Below are positions 46,644 through 57,418 of a stretch of 64,000 nt of DNA, piece by piece. How positions within the stretch are numbered: the first letter of the stretch is position 1; the number at the start of each line of letters is the position of its first letter. The stretch lies in contig NZ_JAFBCQ010000001.1 in the NCBI RefSeq assembly GCF_016907815.1, forward strand, positions 496,001 through 560,000. Direction: 5' to 3'. Below the pieces are notes generated by a model. The model saw only the letters and a program-made list of their open reading frames with translations. It had not been told where the DNA came from and did no database searches. A program made the position numbers and the translations under genes. The DNA comes from Microbacterium aurum (GTDB taxonomy: Bacteria > Actinomycetota > Actinomycetes > Actinomycetales > Microbacteriaceae).

Positions 46644-48095
46644 ATGACGTCCCTCCCGACGACGCGGGCGTTGGCCCGCCGCACCCCGGAAGCCCTCGGC
46701 ATTCCCACCGCCGCCCTCGCGGCACTCGCCGACCGCCTGCAGGACGAAGGGCTCGACCCGCACGCCCTGCTCATCGCGCGGCACGGCGAGGTCGCCTTCG
46801 AGACGGCCTGGGCGCCGTACCGACTCGACCGGCCCGCGCTGGTGTACTCGGCATCCAAGACCTACACGTCGCTCGCGATCGGCTTCCTCGCCGACGAGGG
46901 GCGGCTGGGGCTCGACGACTCCGCCGGAGCACTCCTCGGCGTGCCGAACCCGCACGAGATCACGGTGCGTCACCTGCTGACGATGAACACCGGCCACTCC
47001 GCCGAGCAGATCGAGCGGGTCGGCGACGACCCGCGGATGCTGATGGCGATCGACCCCGCACACGCGCCCGGCAGCCACTTCGCCTACAACTCCCCCGCAA
47101 CCCACGCCCTGTCGGCGATCGTCACCGCGGTGACCGGCGAGGCGCTGACCGCCTACCTGCGCCCCCGGCTGCTGGATCCGCTCGGGATCGGGGAGCGGTG
47201 GATGAGCTCGCGCGGCGGGATCGAGCACGGCGCGAGCGGGTACCACCTCACCGTCGACGACCTCGCGCGCACCGGTGTCATGCTCGGCGCGGGCGGCGTG
47301 TTCGCCGGGGCGCAGGTCGCGCCGGCCTGGTACGTCGAGGAGATGAGCCGGGCCTGGTCGGTCACCGCTGCCTTCGACGGGCCGCCGGCGGGACCGAGTG
47401 AGGTCAACGACTGGGCGCTCGGCTACGGCTACCAGGTGTGGCGCGGGCGCCACGGCTTCCGGCTCGACGGGGCGGCGGGACAGTTCGCGCTCGTCCTGCC
47501 CGAGCGCGATCTCGTCATCGCGTACCAGGGCGCGACGCTCGACCCGCAGGCGACGCTGCGCGCGTTCTGGGCGTTCGTCGCGGCCGTCGAGACCGCGGAT
47601 GCCGCCGGTGAGGCGGCGGGCACGGTCGCCGCCGCCGCGGATGCGGTCCGCCCCCGCGACTCCTGGGACGCCCGCGACCGGCTGACGATCATGGCCGAGG
47701 CGCCCTTCGACGCGGCGGGCCTGACCCTGACCGACGCCGCGGGCGGCGGGTGGACGCTGACGCTCCCGGGCGTCGGTGCGCTGCCCGTCGGGGCGGGGTG
47801 GCACGAGATCGTGTGCGAAAAGCAGGCTGAACCGGCCGCTGGCGCCCCCGAGGGCGCCGCGCAGCGCGATCCAGCCTGCTTTTCGAACGCCGGAGCCGAT
47901 CGCCTCGCGCTCGCGACCCGCGGCGAGCAGCGGCCCGACGGGTCGGTGCTCGTCCACGTCGTCGACACCACGTCGCCGCACCGCGCCATCGTGCACCGGG
48001 ATGCCGACGGCCGGATCGCGGCGGGGTGGCGCATCCCGCCGCTCGGCGGCGGCTGGGAGGTGCTGCGCGTCCCGGCATCCGTCATCGGCGGCTGA
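46644..48095 (+). CDS. Beta-lactamase-family serine hydrolase
   Basis: 483-aa cytoplasmic-looking serine hydrolase of the beta-lactamase/penicillin-binding fold. Catalytic SASK (in LVYSASKTYTSLAIG, residue about 71) and the YNS motif (FAYNSPATHALSAIV) are present, with a C-terminal beta domain from about residue 330. Substrate unknown; esterase or peptidase activity is usual. TAGGGT precedes ATG 46644 by six bases. The C-terminal domain contains a palindromic insertion (47816-47885). Confidence 0.85.
   Translation: MTSLPTTRALARRTPEALGIPTAALAALADRLQDEGLDPHALLIARHGEVAFETAWAPYRLDRPALVYSASKTYTSLAIGFLADEGRLGLDDSAGALLGVPNPHEITVRHLLTMNTGHSAEQIERVGDDPRMLMAIDPAHAPGSHFAYNSPATHALSAIVTAVTGEALTAYLRPRLLDPLGIGERWMSSRGGIEHGASGYHLTVDDLARTGVMLGAGGVFAGAQVAPAWYVEEMSRAWSVTAAFDGPPAGPSEVNDWALGYGYQVWRGRHGFRLDGAAGQFALVLPERDLVIAYQGATLDPQATLRAFWAFVAAVETADAAGEAAGTVAAAADAVRPRDSWDARDRLTIMAEAPFDAAGLTLTDAAGGGWTLTLPGVGALPVGAGWHEIVCEKQAEPAAGAPEGAAQRDPACFSNAGADRLALATRGEQRPDGSVLVHVVDTTSPHRAIVHRDADGRIAAGWRIPPLGGGWEVLRVPASVIGG
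47816..47885. repeat. Palindromic element inside the serine hydrolase gene
   Basis: Perfect 14-bp arms CGAAAAGCAGGCTG (47816-47829) and CAGCCTGCTTTTCG (47872-47885) enclose 42 bases that contain a second GC-rich inverted repeat (GGCGC...GCGCC). Translated it gives CEKQAEPAAGAPEGAAQRDP, a Cys/Ala/Pro-rich stretch unlike the surrounding beta domain. This looks like an in-frame REP- or MITE-like insertion. Confidence 0.65.
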
Positions 48096-48112
48096 CGGCC
48101 GGCGGCGGCGCG

Positions 48113-49042
48113 TTACTCCGACGAGGCGTGCGGCGTCGCGGGCGCCGCGTGGCCCTCGGCGAAGCTGAGGTTCTTGCCGAACGCCTTGCCGATGACGAGC
48201 GCGATGCCGACGATGACGAGGCCCACCGCGAGACCCGCGATCGCCGACACCAGGGTGTCGCCGAACCACACGACGACCGGCCCCAGCGGCTCGAGCGCGT
48301 GCTCGACGCCGTGGAGGAGATCGACCGGCGCGTGCCAGCCGACCTCGCCGAGGTTCGCGAGCACGAGGTGCCCGCCGACCCACAGCATCGCGACGGTCCC
48401 GACGACGGAGATCACCCGGAAGACGGCGGGCATGGAGCGCACGATACGGGTGCCGGTGTGGCGCACCTGTTCGGAGGTGCTCTTGGCCATCTTCAGGCCG
48501 ATGTCGTCGAGCTTCACCAGCAGCGCGACGGCTCCGTAGACGAGCGCCGTCATCGCCAGCGCGATGATCGCGAGTACCGCCAGGCGCATCCAGAAGCCGA
48601 GGTCGGCGGCGAGCGAGGCGAGCCCGATCAGCATGATCTCGGTCGAGAGGATCAGGTCGGTGCGCACGGCGCCGGCGACCAGCCGCTTCTCGTCGCGGCC
48701 GCCCTCGTCCTCATGCCCGCCGTGGTGGAACCCGAACCACTCCAGCACCTTCTCGGCGCCCTCGAAGCACAGGTAGACACCACCCACGATGAGCAGCCAC
48801 GGCAGCACCCACGGCGCGAATGCCGTCAGCACCATCGCGATCGGGATGATGATGAGGAACTTGTTCGCAAGCGACCCGAGCGCGATGCGTCCCACGACCG
48901 GCAGCTCGCGGGCCGGCGAGAGTCCCTCCACGTACTGTGGCGTGACGGCCGCGTCGTCGATCACGACGCCGGCTGACTTCGCTGACGCCTTGAGCGCGGC
49001 GCTGAGGATGTCGTCGACGACGGCGAGCAGACCCACGGACAT
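48113..49042 (-). CDS. DUF808 family membrane protein
   Basis: 309-aa membrane protein of the DUF808 (YedI) family: N-terminal LLAVVDDILSAALKASAKSAG and VVIDDAAVTPQYVEGLSPAR, then several membrane segments, with GGVYLCFEGAEKVLEWF and a His/Asp/Glu-rich loop after it. Function unknown. TACTGT seven bases before ATG 49042 gives a leaderless start. Confidence 0.88.
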   Translation of the reverse strand: MSVGLLAVVDDILSAALKASAKSAGVVIDDAAVTPQYVEGLSPARELPVVGRIALGSLANKFLIIIPIAMVLTAFAPWVLPWLLIVGGVYLCFEGAEKVLEWFGFHHGGHEDEGGRDEKRLVAGAVRTDLILSTEIMLIGLASLAADLGFWMRLAVLAIIALAMTALVYGAVALLVKLDDIGLKMAKSTSEQVRHTGTRIVRSMPAVFRVISVVGTVAMLWVGGHLVLANLGEVGWHAPVDLLHGVEHALEPLGPVVVWFGDTLVSAIAGLAVGLVIVGIALVIGKAFGKNLSFAEGHAAPATPHASSE

Positions 49043-49231
49043 GCGTCCAACAGTACCGGCCCGGCCTCCGACGCCGCGCCACCGGGGTCTCGACGAGATC
49101 GTGCCGGATGCCGCGGACTTGTGCCGCTCCGAATCGATTCGATACACTGGAGTCGCGGCGCTCCGATCCGGGGCGCCCTTCGCTGTTCCCGGGCGTCGTC
49201 CCCGGCATCCCCCACTCTCGAAGGCACCTTC

Positions 49232-50749
49232 ATGGCACGTTCGCTCACGACCGGCAGCCCGTGGCGCGTCATCCTCGCGTTCTCGGTGCCGCTCCTCATC
49301 GGCAACATCGTGCAGCAGCTGTACCAAGTCGTCGATGCGATCGTCGTCGGGCGTCACCTCGGCGTCGACGCGCTCGCCGCCGTGGGCGCCACCGGCAGCC
49401 TGCTGTTCCTGCTGCTCGGCTTCGCCTGGGGTCTCACGAGCGGTTTCGCGATCCCGACGGCGCAGGCCTTCGGCGCGCGCGACTATGCGGCGGTGCGCCG
49501 GTCGGTGGCCGCCGGCACGGTCCTCACCGCCATCACGAGCCTCCTGCTCACCGTGTTCGCACCGATGCTGGCCGGCCCGGCGCTCGCACTGCTGCTGACG
49601 CCGCACGAGCTCATGGCCGAGGCGACCGTGTTCGCGCAGATCAGCTTCCTCGGCGCGGGCGCGATGATGGCGTTCAACTTCCTCGCCGCGATCATCCGCG
49701 CGATCGGCGACTCGCGCACGCCGCTGGTGTTCCTCACGATCGCGTGCGCGCTGAACGTCGGGCTCGTGATCCTCATGGTGGGGCCGCTGGAGTGGGGCGT
49801 GGGCGGCGCCGCCATGGCGACCGTCGTCTCGCAGGCGGTGTCGGTGCTCTTGTGCCTGGAGTTCGTGCGCCGCCGGGTGCCGGTGCTGCACGTGCGCCGT
49901 TTCGACTGGCGCGTCACGCGGGCCGACCTCGCCCTGCACCTACGCCTCGGCCTGCCGATGGGATTCCAGGCGTCGATCATCGCGATCGGCACCCTGACGG
50001 TGCAGGTCGCCCTCAACACGCTGGGGGCGGATGCCGTCGCCGCCTACACGACCGCCTCGCGCGTGGACGGCCTCGCCGTGGCGCTCCTGCAGTCGCTGGG
50101 ACTCGCGGCGTCGATGTACGCCGCGCAGAACCTCGGCGCCCGCCGTCCCGACCGCATCCGCCGCGGCGTCGTGCAGGCGATGTGGATGGCCGTGGCGGCC
50201 GCGGTGGTCCTCGGCATCCTGCTCATCACGCTCGGCACCCCGCTCGTGCGCCTCTTCGTCGGCGACGGGTCGGAGCGCGTGGTGGAGATGGCCACCCTCA
50301 TGCTGCACATCAACGGGTACACCTACACCGCGCTCGCGGTGCTGTTCATCCTGCGCGGCACGCTGCAGGGCCTTGGCAGCACGATCATCCCGACCGTCAC
50401 CGGCGTCATCGAACTCGCGATGCGCGTCGGCGCGGCGGTCGTGCTCGGCCACGCCCTCGGGTTCGTCGGCGTCGTGTGGAGCAATCCGCTCGCGTGGATC
50501 GGCGCCGTCGTCATTCTCGTGCCGGCCTACCTGCGCGCCCATCGCGCGCTGGAGCGGATGCCGGTGGATCCCGACGAGCCGACGCTGACGACCCCCATCG
50601 CGGTGGTCGGTCCCACGGACGGCTCGATGGTGGTCGATGCCGTCGTGACGCAGCCGATTCCGCTGTCCCAGCATCCCGCGACCGACCTCGTTGCGCCCGG
50701 GCGGCGCCGGTGGAAGGGTGTGACCAGGGCAACGCAGAAGCGGCGATGA
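49232..50749 (+). CDS. MATE family efflux transporter
   Basis: 505-aa multidrug/Na+ antiporter-type MATE protein with twelve hydrophobic segments arranged in two halves: PWRVILAFSVPLLIGNIVQQ, LYQVVDAIVVGRHLGVDALA, then the second half with LGLPMGFQASIIAIGTLTVQ. The 50-residue C-terminal extension after residue about 445 is hydrophilic. GAAGG precedes ATG 49232. The exported compound cannot be told from sequence. Confidence 0.92.
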   Translation: MARSLTTGSPWRVILAFSVPLLIGNIVQQLYQVVDAIVVGRHLGVDALAAVGATGSLLFLLLGFAWGLTSGFAIPTAQAFGARDYAAVRRSVAAGTVLTAITSLLLTVFAPMLAGPALALLLTPHELMAEATVFAQISFLGAGAMMAFNFLAAIIRAIGDSRTPLVFLTIACALNVGLVILMVGPLEWGVGGAAMATVVSQAVSVLLCLEFVRRRVPVLHVRRFDWRVTRADLALHLRLGLPMGFQASIIAIGTLTVQVALNTLGADAVAAYTTASRVDGLAVALLQSLGLAASMYAAQNLGARRPDRIRRGVVQAMWMAVAAAVVLGILLITLGTPLVRLFVGDGSERVVEMATLMLHINGYTYTALAVLFILRGTLQGLGSTIIPTVTGVIELAMRVGAAVVLGHALGFVGVVWSNPLAWIGAVVILVPAYLRAHRALERMPVDPDEPTLTTPIAVVGPTDGSMVVDAVVTQPIPLSQHPATDLVAPGRRRWKGVTRATQKRR

Positions 50750-50762
50750 GGCGGAGGATGCC

Positions 50763-51065
50763 ATGAAGGCTGTGCTGGGCGAGACCACGGTGGCCGAGGC
50801 CGACCGCGACGATCTCATCTCCATCGAGGGCAACTGGTACTTCCCGCCGTCGAGCGTGCGGTGGGAGCTGCTGCAGGAGAGCCCGACGCCGTACACGTGC
50901 CCGTGGAAGGGCGAGTGCCAGTATTACTCGGTGCGGGACGGCGACGAGGTGCTCGCCGACCGCGCCTGGACGTACCCGCATCCGTACGAGAGCGGGATCG
51001 AGCGCGTCGGGAAGGACTTCTCGGGCTACGTCGCGTTCTGGAAAGAGATCAGCACCCAGGAGTGA
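50763..51065 (+). CDS. DUF427 protein
   Basis: 100-aa DUF427 member with the hallmarks NWYFPPSSVRWELL, TYCPWKG-like TPYTCPWKGECQYYSV and AWTYPHPYE. Function unknown. It begins 13 nt after the MATE gene and is followed at once by a truncated hydrolase remnant. Confidence 0.9.
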   Translation: MKAVLGETTVAEADRDDLISIEGNWYFPPSSVRWELLQESPTPYTCPWKGECQYYSVRDGDEVLADRAWTYPHPYESGIERVGKDFSGYVAFWKEISTQE

Positions 51066-51087
51066 CCGCGCCGGCGACGTCGAGACG

Positions 51088-51600
51088 ATGCTCGACACCT
51101 ACCTCGTCGACGAGGCGTTCTACGTCGGGTACTCGCTCGGTGCGCGCGTCGGCTGGGAGGTCGTGCAGGACATCGCGCCGCGGATCCCCCGTGCCGTGCT
51201 CGGCGGCGTGCCCGACGGCATCCCGCTCGCGCGACTGGACATCGGCCAGGTGCGCGCGCTGATCGCCGACGGCACCCCGGTGACCGATCCCGTCACCCAG
51301 AACTACATCCGCCTCGCCGACCGGGTCTCCGGCAACGACCTGCGGTCGCTGCTCGCGATCGCCGAGGGGATGCGCGCGTCGCGCACCGAGGATCCCGACC
51401 CGGCGCACGCGCCGCAGCAGCCGGTGCTGTTCGCGACCGGCTCGCTCGACGCCGTGATCGAGGGGTCGAAGGCGCTCGCCGCCGCCTGCCCGCAGGGGCG
51501 ATTCCTCGAGATCCCCGCGCGGCACCACTTCAACGCACCGGGCTCGCGCGTGTTCCGCGCCGAGGCGATCGCCTTCCTCCGCGACGGCCTGACTGCCTGA
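51088..51600 (+). pseudogene. 5'-truncated alpha/beta hydrolase
   Basis: 170 residues of an alpha/beta hydrolase: nucleophile elbow GYSLGA at residues 14-19, Asp in LFATGSLDAVIEGSK and His in ARHHFNAPGSR. A normal member has 80-100 residues before the elbow, including the oxyanion strand, and these are absent; the DUF427 stop is only 22 nt upstream. The frame is open upstream just to the junction. Probably a deletion remnant, although translation from ATG 51088 is possible. Confidence 0.75.
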
Positions 51601-51642
51601 ACGCCTGAACCCCCGACGGCCTGACGGCCGCCGTTCTGCGGG

Positions 51643-52104
51643 TCAGGCCTTCGCGATGGCGTCCTCGAGCGCGACCCAGGCGAGCATGGCGCACTTGACG
51701 CGCGCGGAGAACTTCGACACCCCCGACAGGGCGGCGGCATCGCCGTAGACGTCCTCGTCGAGCTCGATCGCGCCGCGAGAGCGGAGCGCCTCGCGGAATC
51801 CCTCGATCAGCTGGAGGGCGTCGGCCCGGCTGAGCCCCTCCTCGGCGACGAGGTCGGCGAGCATCGACGCCGAGGCCTGCGAGATCGAGCAGCCGCGGCC
51901 CTCCCAGGCCACATCCGCGACGGTCTCGCCGTCGACGCGGGCGCGGAGGGTGATCTCATCACCGCAGACCGGGTTCTTCTGGTACGAGGTGCCGAAGCTG
52001 CCGGGCTTGGTCGGCGCGTCGCCCTCGTCGGTGAGACCGAAGTGCTGCGGATGCTTGGAGTGATCGAGGATCAGCTCGCGGTAGAGGGCGTCGAGGTCGC
52101 TCAT
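51643..52104 (-). CDS. sufU: SufU, zinc-type sulfur acceptor for SufS
   Basis: 153-aa Fe-S assembly protein of the SufU type: KNPVCGDEITLR, GRGCSISQASASMLADLV and VKCAMLAWVALE supply the three conserved Cys, with an Asp in the first motif completing the zinc site. It accepts persulfide sulfur from SufS encoded immediately upstream (13-nt gap). SufBCD genes are not in the window. Confidence 0.95.
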   Translation of the reverse strand: MSDLDALYRELILDHSKHPQHFGLTDEGDAPTKPGSFGTSYQKNPVCGDEITLRARVDGETVADVAWEGRGCSISQASASMLADLVAEEGLSRADALQLIEGFREALRSRGAIELDEDVYGDAAALSGVSKFSARVKCAMLAWVALEDAIAKA

Positions 52105-52117
52105 GTCAGTGGTGCCT

Positions 52118-53419
<1,302 letters not shown>

Positions 53420-53516
53420 CTACGCCCCGGGGCTCGGCCGGGCTCCGGAGCCCGGCGTCCGCGCTCGGGGACGAGCGGACGTCGGCGGACACCGGCGGGC
53501 GTGGCAGGCTGGCGGC

Positions 53517-54461
53517 ATGGGTTCTGACACCGAGACCGACCTCCGCGACGCCGCGGAAGCCCGTGCCGCGCACCGCCGTCTCGGGACCCAGCTCGACGCC
53601 GCGGAGACCGCCGCCGCCGCGCGACGCACCGAGGAGGCGGACCTCGCCGCCCGGCTGCGCGTCGAGGAGGCCGACGTGCGACGTCTGGTGGGCGTCTCGC
53701 CGTCGCGGCTGTGGGCGACGCTTCGCGGAGACCTCGACGAGCGGGCCGCGCGGGAGCGGGCGGAGCGGGATGCCGCCGCGCTCGCCGTCGCCGGTGCGAC
53801 GCACCGTCGCGAGCAGGCGGAGAGCGAGGTCGCGCGACTGCGCGCCGCCCGCGCGGCGCTCGGCGATGTCGAGGCACGCTATGCGGCCGCGCTCGCCGCT
53901 CACGAGCGCGCGGTCCGCTCGGCCGGGACCGGCGCCGCGGCCGCCGAACTCGGCCAGATCGCGCAGGGCATCGGAGTCGCGACGGCCGAGCAGCGTGAGA
54001 TCGACGAGGCTGTCACGGCGCTGCGCGCGGCATCCGCCGCTCTGGAAGAGGCGTTCGGGCGCCTCCAGAGTGCGGGCGGCTGGTCGACCTACGACACGTT
54101 CTTCGGCGGCGGCATGGTCGCCGACCTGATGAAGCACAGCCGGCTCGACGACTCCGCGAAGGCGTTCGCGCGGGTCAACCGGGCGCTCGAGCGGCTGCGG
54201 ATCGAGCTCGCCGACATCGGTGTGACGGGCGTGCAGGGCGTCGAGATCTCCGACACCCTCGCTGTCTTCGACGTGCTGTTCGACAACGTGTTCAGCGACT
54301 GGATGGTGCGCGACCGCATCGCCCGGGCGCGGGAGGAGGCGACCAGGCTGCGGGTGCGGCTGAGCGAGCTGGAGCGCACGCTCGCCGAACGGCGTCTCGC
54401 AGTCGCCGAGCACCTGGTCGCGCTCGCGCGGCGCCGCGAGGAGCTGCTGCTGGCGGGATGA
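53517..54461 (+). CDS. Coiled-coil protein of unknown function
   Basis: 314-aa soluble protein. Residues about 5-60, 85-150 and 265-310 are charged Ala/Arg/Glu heptad-type helices, and the middle has a globular stretch with GGWSTYDTFFGGGMVADLMKH and FDVLFDNVFSDWMVRD. This layout is seen in hypothetical actinobacterial proteins; no function is assigned. Divergent from sufS with about 100 nt between. Confidence 0.7.
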   Translation: MGSDTETDLRDAAEARAAHRRLGTQLDAAETAAAARRTEEADLAARLRVEEADVRRLVGVSPSRLWATLRGDLDERAARERAERDAAALAVAGATHRREQAESEVARLRAARAALGDVEARYAAALAAHERAVRSAGTGAAAAELGQIAQGIGVATAEQREIDEAVTALRAASAALEEAFGRLQSAGGWSTYDTFFGGGMVADLMKHSRLDDSAKAFARVNRALERLRIELADIGVTGVQGVEISDTLAVFDVLFDNVFSDWMVRDRIARAREEATRLRVRLSELERTLAERRLAVAEHLVALARRREELLLAG

Positions 54462-54467
54462 CCCGCG

Positions 54468-56507
54468 TCAGGCCTCGTCGTCGGTGTGGGCGACGAGTCC
54501 GTACGTCGTGATGCGGCCGGCGCGATCGTCGCCCGGCAGCGGCCGGGACCGGCGGCCGTAGATGAGCTCGGAGGAGTCGAGCAGCCACGGCACGAGGGTG
54601 ATCTGCACGCCGTGGACGAGCATGAGCTGCTGCGCGATGCGCCGCGCGCGGCGGTTGTGCAGCAGGCTCTCCCACCAGTGGCCGACGATGTACTGCGGCA
54701 GGTAGACCGTGACGATCGACGAGCCGTGCTTCTTGCGGTACTCGGTGATGAACTGCGCGAGCGGTGCGGCGTACTGCCGGTACGGCGACTCGATCACGAG
54801 CAGCGGCACGGGCATGTGGTGGAACTCCCAGTCGTCCTGCACCTCGCGGGCGTCATCTGCGGTGACGGCGATGTGCACCGCGATCGTCTTGTCGTGCTTC
54901 GCGGCGAGGGCGTAGTCGATCGCCTTCGCGACGGGCTTTTGCAGCTTGCCGACGAGGACGATCGCGACGTCCCCGGACGCGCCGAAGTGCACGTCGTCGT
55001 CCATCTCGATCTCGTGCTCGACGTCGCGGTAGTACCGGTGCACGCCGATCATGAGGAATGACAGCACGGGGATCGCGAGGAAGACGAGCCAGGCGCCGTG
55101 CGTGAACTTCGTGATCGTCACGATCACGAGCACGACGACGGTGAAGGTCGCGCCGAGCGAGTTGATGAACAGGCCCGACCACGCCTCTCGGCGTTCGCCC
55201 ACCGCCTTGGGTGAGAGCAGTCGCAGCTCGCGCCGCCAGTGCCGCACCATGCCGATCTGGCCCAGAGAGAACGACACGAAGACGCCGATGATGTAGAGCT
55301 GGATCAGCACCGTGAGCTTCGCCTGGAAGATCACGAGGACGAGCACGGCGGCAAGACCCAGGATGATCATGCCGTTCGAGTAGACGAGACGGTCGCCGCG
55401 CGTGTTGAGCGCCTTCGGGGCGTAGCCGTCGCGGGCGAGGACCGAGCCCAGCAGGGGGAACCCGTTGAACGCCGTGTTCGCCGCGAGGAGCAGCACCGCC
55501 GCCGTCGCCGCCTGGATCACGAAGAAGAGGATGCTGCCGTTTCCGAACGTGGCGGCGGCGACCTGGGCCATGAGGCTCGGCTGCACCGCGGCCTTGCAGT
55601 CGAAGCCGATCAGGTTGCAGGGATTCTCGGCGTAATGCACACCGGCCACGAGGGCGAGGAGCGTCAGGCCCGCGAACATGATGATCGCGATCGAACCCAT
55701 GAGCACGAGGGTCGTCTGGGCGTTGCGCACCTTGGGGTGCCGGAAGGCCGGCACGCCGTTGGAGACCGCCTCGACGCCGGTCAGCGCCGAGCATCCGCTG
55801 GAGAACGCGCGCAGGATGAGGAGGATCACGGCGGCCTGGCTGAGGTCTTCGGCCTGCACGGCGAACTGCGCGCTCTCGGCGATGGGCGCGTCGCCCAGCA
55901 TCCATCTCACGAGACCCGTGACGATCATGATCATCACCGACCCGATGAACAGATACGTCGGGATGGCGAACGCCGTCGACGCCTCGCGCACCCCGCGCAG
56001 GTTCACCACGATGATGAGCACGACGAACCCGACCGCGAGCTCGACGCGCCAGGGATCGAGTTCGGGCAGCGCCGAGATGATGTTGTCGACGCCGGATGCC
56101 ACGGACACCGCGACCGTCAGCACGTAGTCCACCAGGAGCGCGGCCGCGACGACGACGCCCGCCTTCTCGCCGAGGTTCGTGCGGGCGACCTCGTAGTCGC
56201 CGCCGCCCGAGGGGTACGCCTTGATGAGCTGGCGGTAGCTGAGCACGACGACGATGAGCAGCGCCACGACCGCCGCCGCGACCCACGGGCTGAACGCGAG
56301 GAACGCGGTGCCGCCGATGAGGAGGATCATCAGCATCTCCTGCGGCGCGTACGCCACCGACGACAGCGCGTCGGAGGCGAAGATCGGCAGCGCCATCCTC
56401 TTCGGGAGCAGTTGCCCCTCGAGCTCTTCGCTCGTCAGCGGCTCGCCGATGAGGATGCGTTTGGCGATCGGCGTCTCTTCCGCCGGGCCCCGACTGTCGT
56501 CTGTCAC
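54468..56507 (-). CDS. KimA-like APC-family potassium transporter
   Basis: 679-aa APC permease with twelve hydrophobic segments: LPIFASDALSSVAYAPQE near the start, SYRQLIKAYPSGGGDYEVAR and SGCSALTGVEAVSNGVPAF, then a C-terminal cytoplasmic domain of about 180 residues (VAIVLVGKLQKPVAKAIDYA onward). This fits the YdaO/KimA group of high-affinity K+ transporters, which in Bacillus are controlled by c-di-AMP. GTG 56507 with TAGTGT six bases upstream shows a leaderless start, so no riboswitch leader fits here. Confidence 0.8.
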   Translation of the reverse strand: MTDDSRGPAEETPIAKRILIGEPLTSEELEGQLLPKRMALPIFASDALSSVAYAPQEMLMILLIGGTAFLAFSPWVAAAVVALLIVVVLSYRQLIKAYPSGGGDYEVARTNLGEKAGVVVAAALLVDYVLTVAVSVASGVDNIISALPELDPWRVELAVGFVVLIIVVNLRGVREASTAFAIPTYLFIGSVMIMIVTGLVRWMLGDAPIAESAQFAVQAEDLSQAAVILLILRAFSSGCSALTGVEAVSNGVPAFRHPKVRNAQTTLVLMGSIAIIMFAGLTLLALVAGVHYAENPCNLIGFDCKAAVQPSLMAQVAAATFGNGSILFFVIQAATAAVLLLAANTAFNGFPLLGSVLARDGYAPKALNTRGDRLVYSNGMIILGLAAVLVLVIFQAKLTVLIQLYIIGVFVSFSLGQIGMVRHWRRELRLLSPKAVGERREAWSGLFINSLGATFTVVVLVIVTITKFTHGAWLVFLAIPVLSFLMIGVHRYYRDVEHEIEMDDDVHFGASGDVAIVLVGKLQKPVAKAIDYALAAKHDKTIAVHIAVTADDAREVQDDWEFHHMPVPLLVIESPYRQYAAPLAQFITEYRKKHGSSIVTVYLPQYIVGHWWESLLHNRRARRIAQQLMLVHGVQITLVPWLLDSSELIYGRRSRPLPGDDRAGRITTYGLVAHTDDEA

Positions 56508-56620
56508 GGCGCGACACTACGCCCGGGCCGTCCGCCGCGCAATGCGACCCGCGGCGCGACATCCTGCGAGCCCGGCGTCCTCTCACGCCAGCGGCTCACC
56601 GATGCCCGGGAAGACCCGGC

Positions 56621-57418
56621 TCACAGGTCGGAGTACCGGAAGTACAGCACCGCCGTCACGACGGTCCCGTCGGTGTCGGCGAAGACGCTGTACTGCAGCG
56701 GTCCTTCCGCGTTCGATCGCGCCTGGTCGAACACGAACCGGATGGCGCCCACCGTACCGCGGGGGATCTCCTGGTCGGGAGACAGGGCGTGGACGGCATC
56801 CACCGTCATGCCGATCTTCAGGCCGTGCTCGGCGACGAGCGAGATGTCGCCGATCTCGTTGCGCGAGAACAGCACGTACGACGGCTGCGCGTACTCGGCG
56901 CGGGGCGTGCCGCCGGGCGTCTCGACCATGTCGAACAGCATGAAGCCGTCCCACTGGTAGACGGTGTAGTCGGGGTAGTGGCTGCCGTCGCCGGGTTCGA
57001 CCCGCGTCGTGGGTGCGGCGCCGAACGCGTCGGTGAGGGCGGTCACGGCGGCCGCGGCGTCGCCCGCCCACGTGTAGGTGAAGACCTCCTCGCCCGCCTC
57101 GTCCACCAGGGCGAACCCCGTGCCGGTCAGCTGCAGGGCGACCGGTTCGGTCGCGGGGTCATCGGTGGGCGTCGGCGAGGGCGCGGCGGTCGTCGGCGCC
57201 GAGGTCGCGGGCGGCGTCGTCGGGGTCGGAGTCGCCGCGGGGGACCGTGTCAGCGCGATCGCGAGGGTCACCACGACCGCAACGAACAGCACCGCCGCGA
57301 TGATCCCCAGCACGAGCGGGGTGCGCGAGCGCGGCTCGCGGTCGGGCCGTGGCTCGCGCTCGGGCTCGGGTTCGGACGGCGATGGCTGTAGCAGGCCGAA
57401 CGGGTCGTCGCCGCTCAC
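56621..57418 (-). CDS. Single-span membrane protein with Pro/Thr linker
   Basis: 265-aa protein: acidic/Arg-rich cytoplasmic N-terminus, one membrane segment (LVLGIIAAVLFVAVVVTLAIA), a Pro/Thr/Ala-rich linker and an extracellular domain from about residue 90 (FALVDEAGEEVFTYTWAG onward). No family recognised. GTG 57418 overlaps the amidohydrolase stop (GTGA), so the two are co-translated. Confidence 0.75.
   Translation of the reverse strand: MSGDDPFGLLQPSPSEPEPEREPRPDREPRSRTPLVLGIIAAVLFVAVVVTLAIALTRSPAATPTPTTPPATSAPTTAAPSPTPTDDPATEPVALQLTGTGFALVDEAGEEVFTYTWAGDAAAAVTALTDAFGAAPTTRVEPGDGSHYPDYTVYQWDGFMLFDMVETPGGTPRAEYAQPSYVLFSRNEIGDISLVAEHGLKIGMTVDAVHALSPDQEIPRGTVGAIRFVFDQARSNAEGPLQYSVFADTDGTVVTAVLYFRYSDL

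Noticed and set aside
45926..46650. Two separate short membrane-protein genes
   Set aside because: Read together across TAG 46162 and the later frameshift they form one ABC-2 permease, so they are fragments of a pseudogene.
56508..56620. A c-di-AMP (ydaO-type) riboswitch before the KimA-like gene
   Set aside because: The -10 box TAGTGT is six bases from the start codon, so there is no leader to hold a riboswitch.
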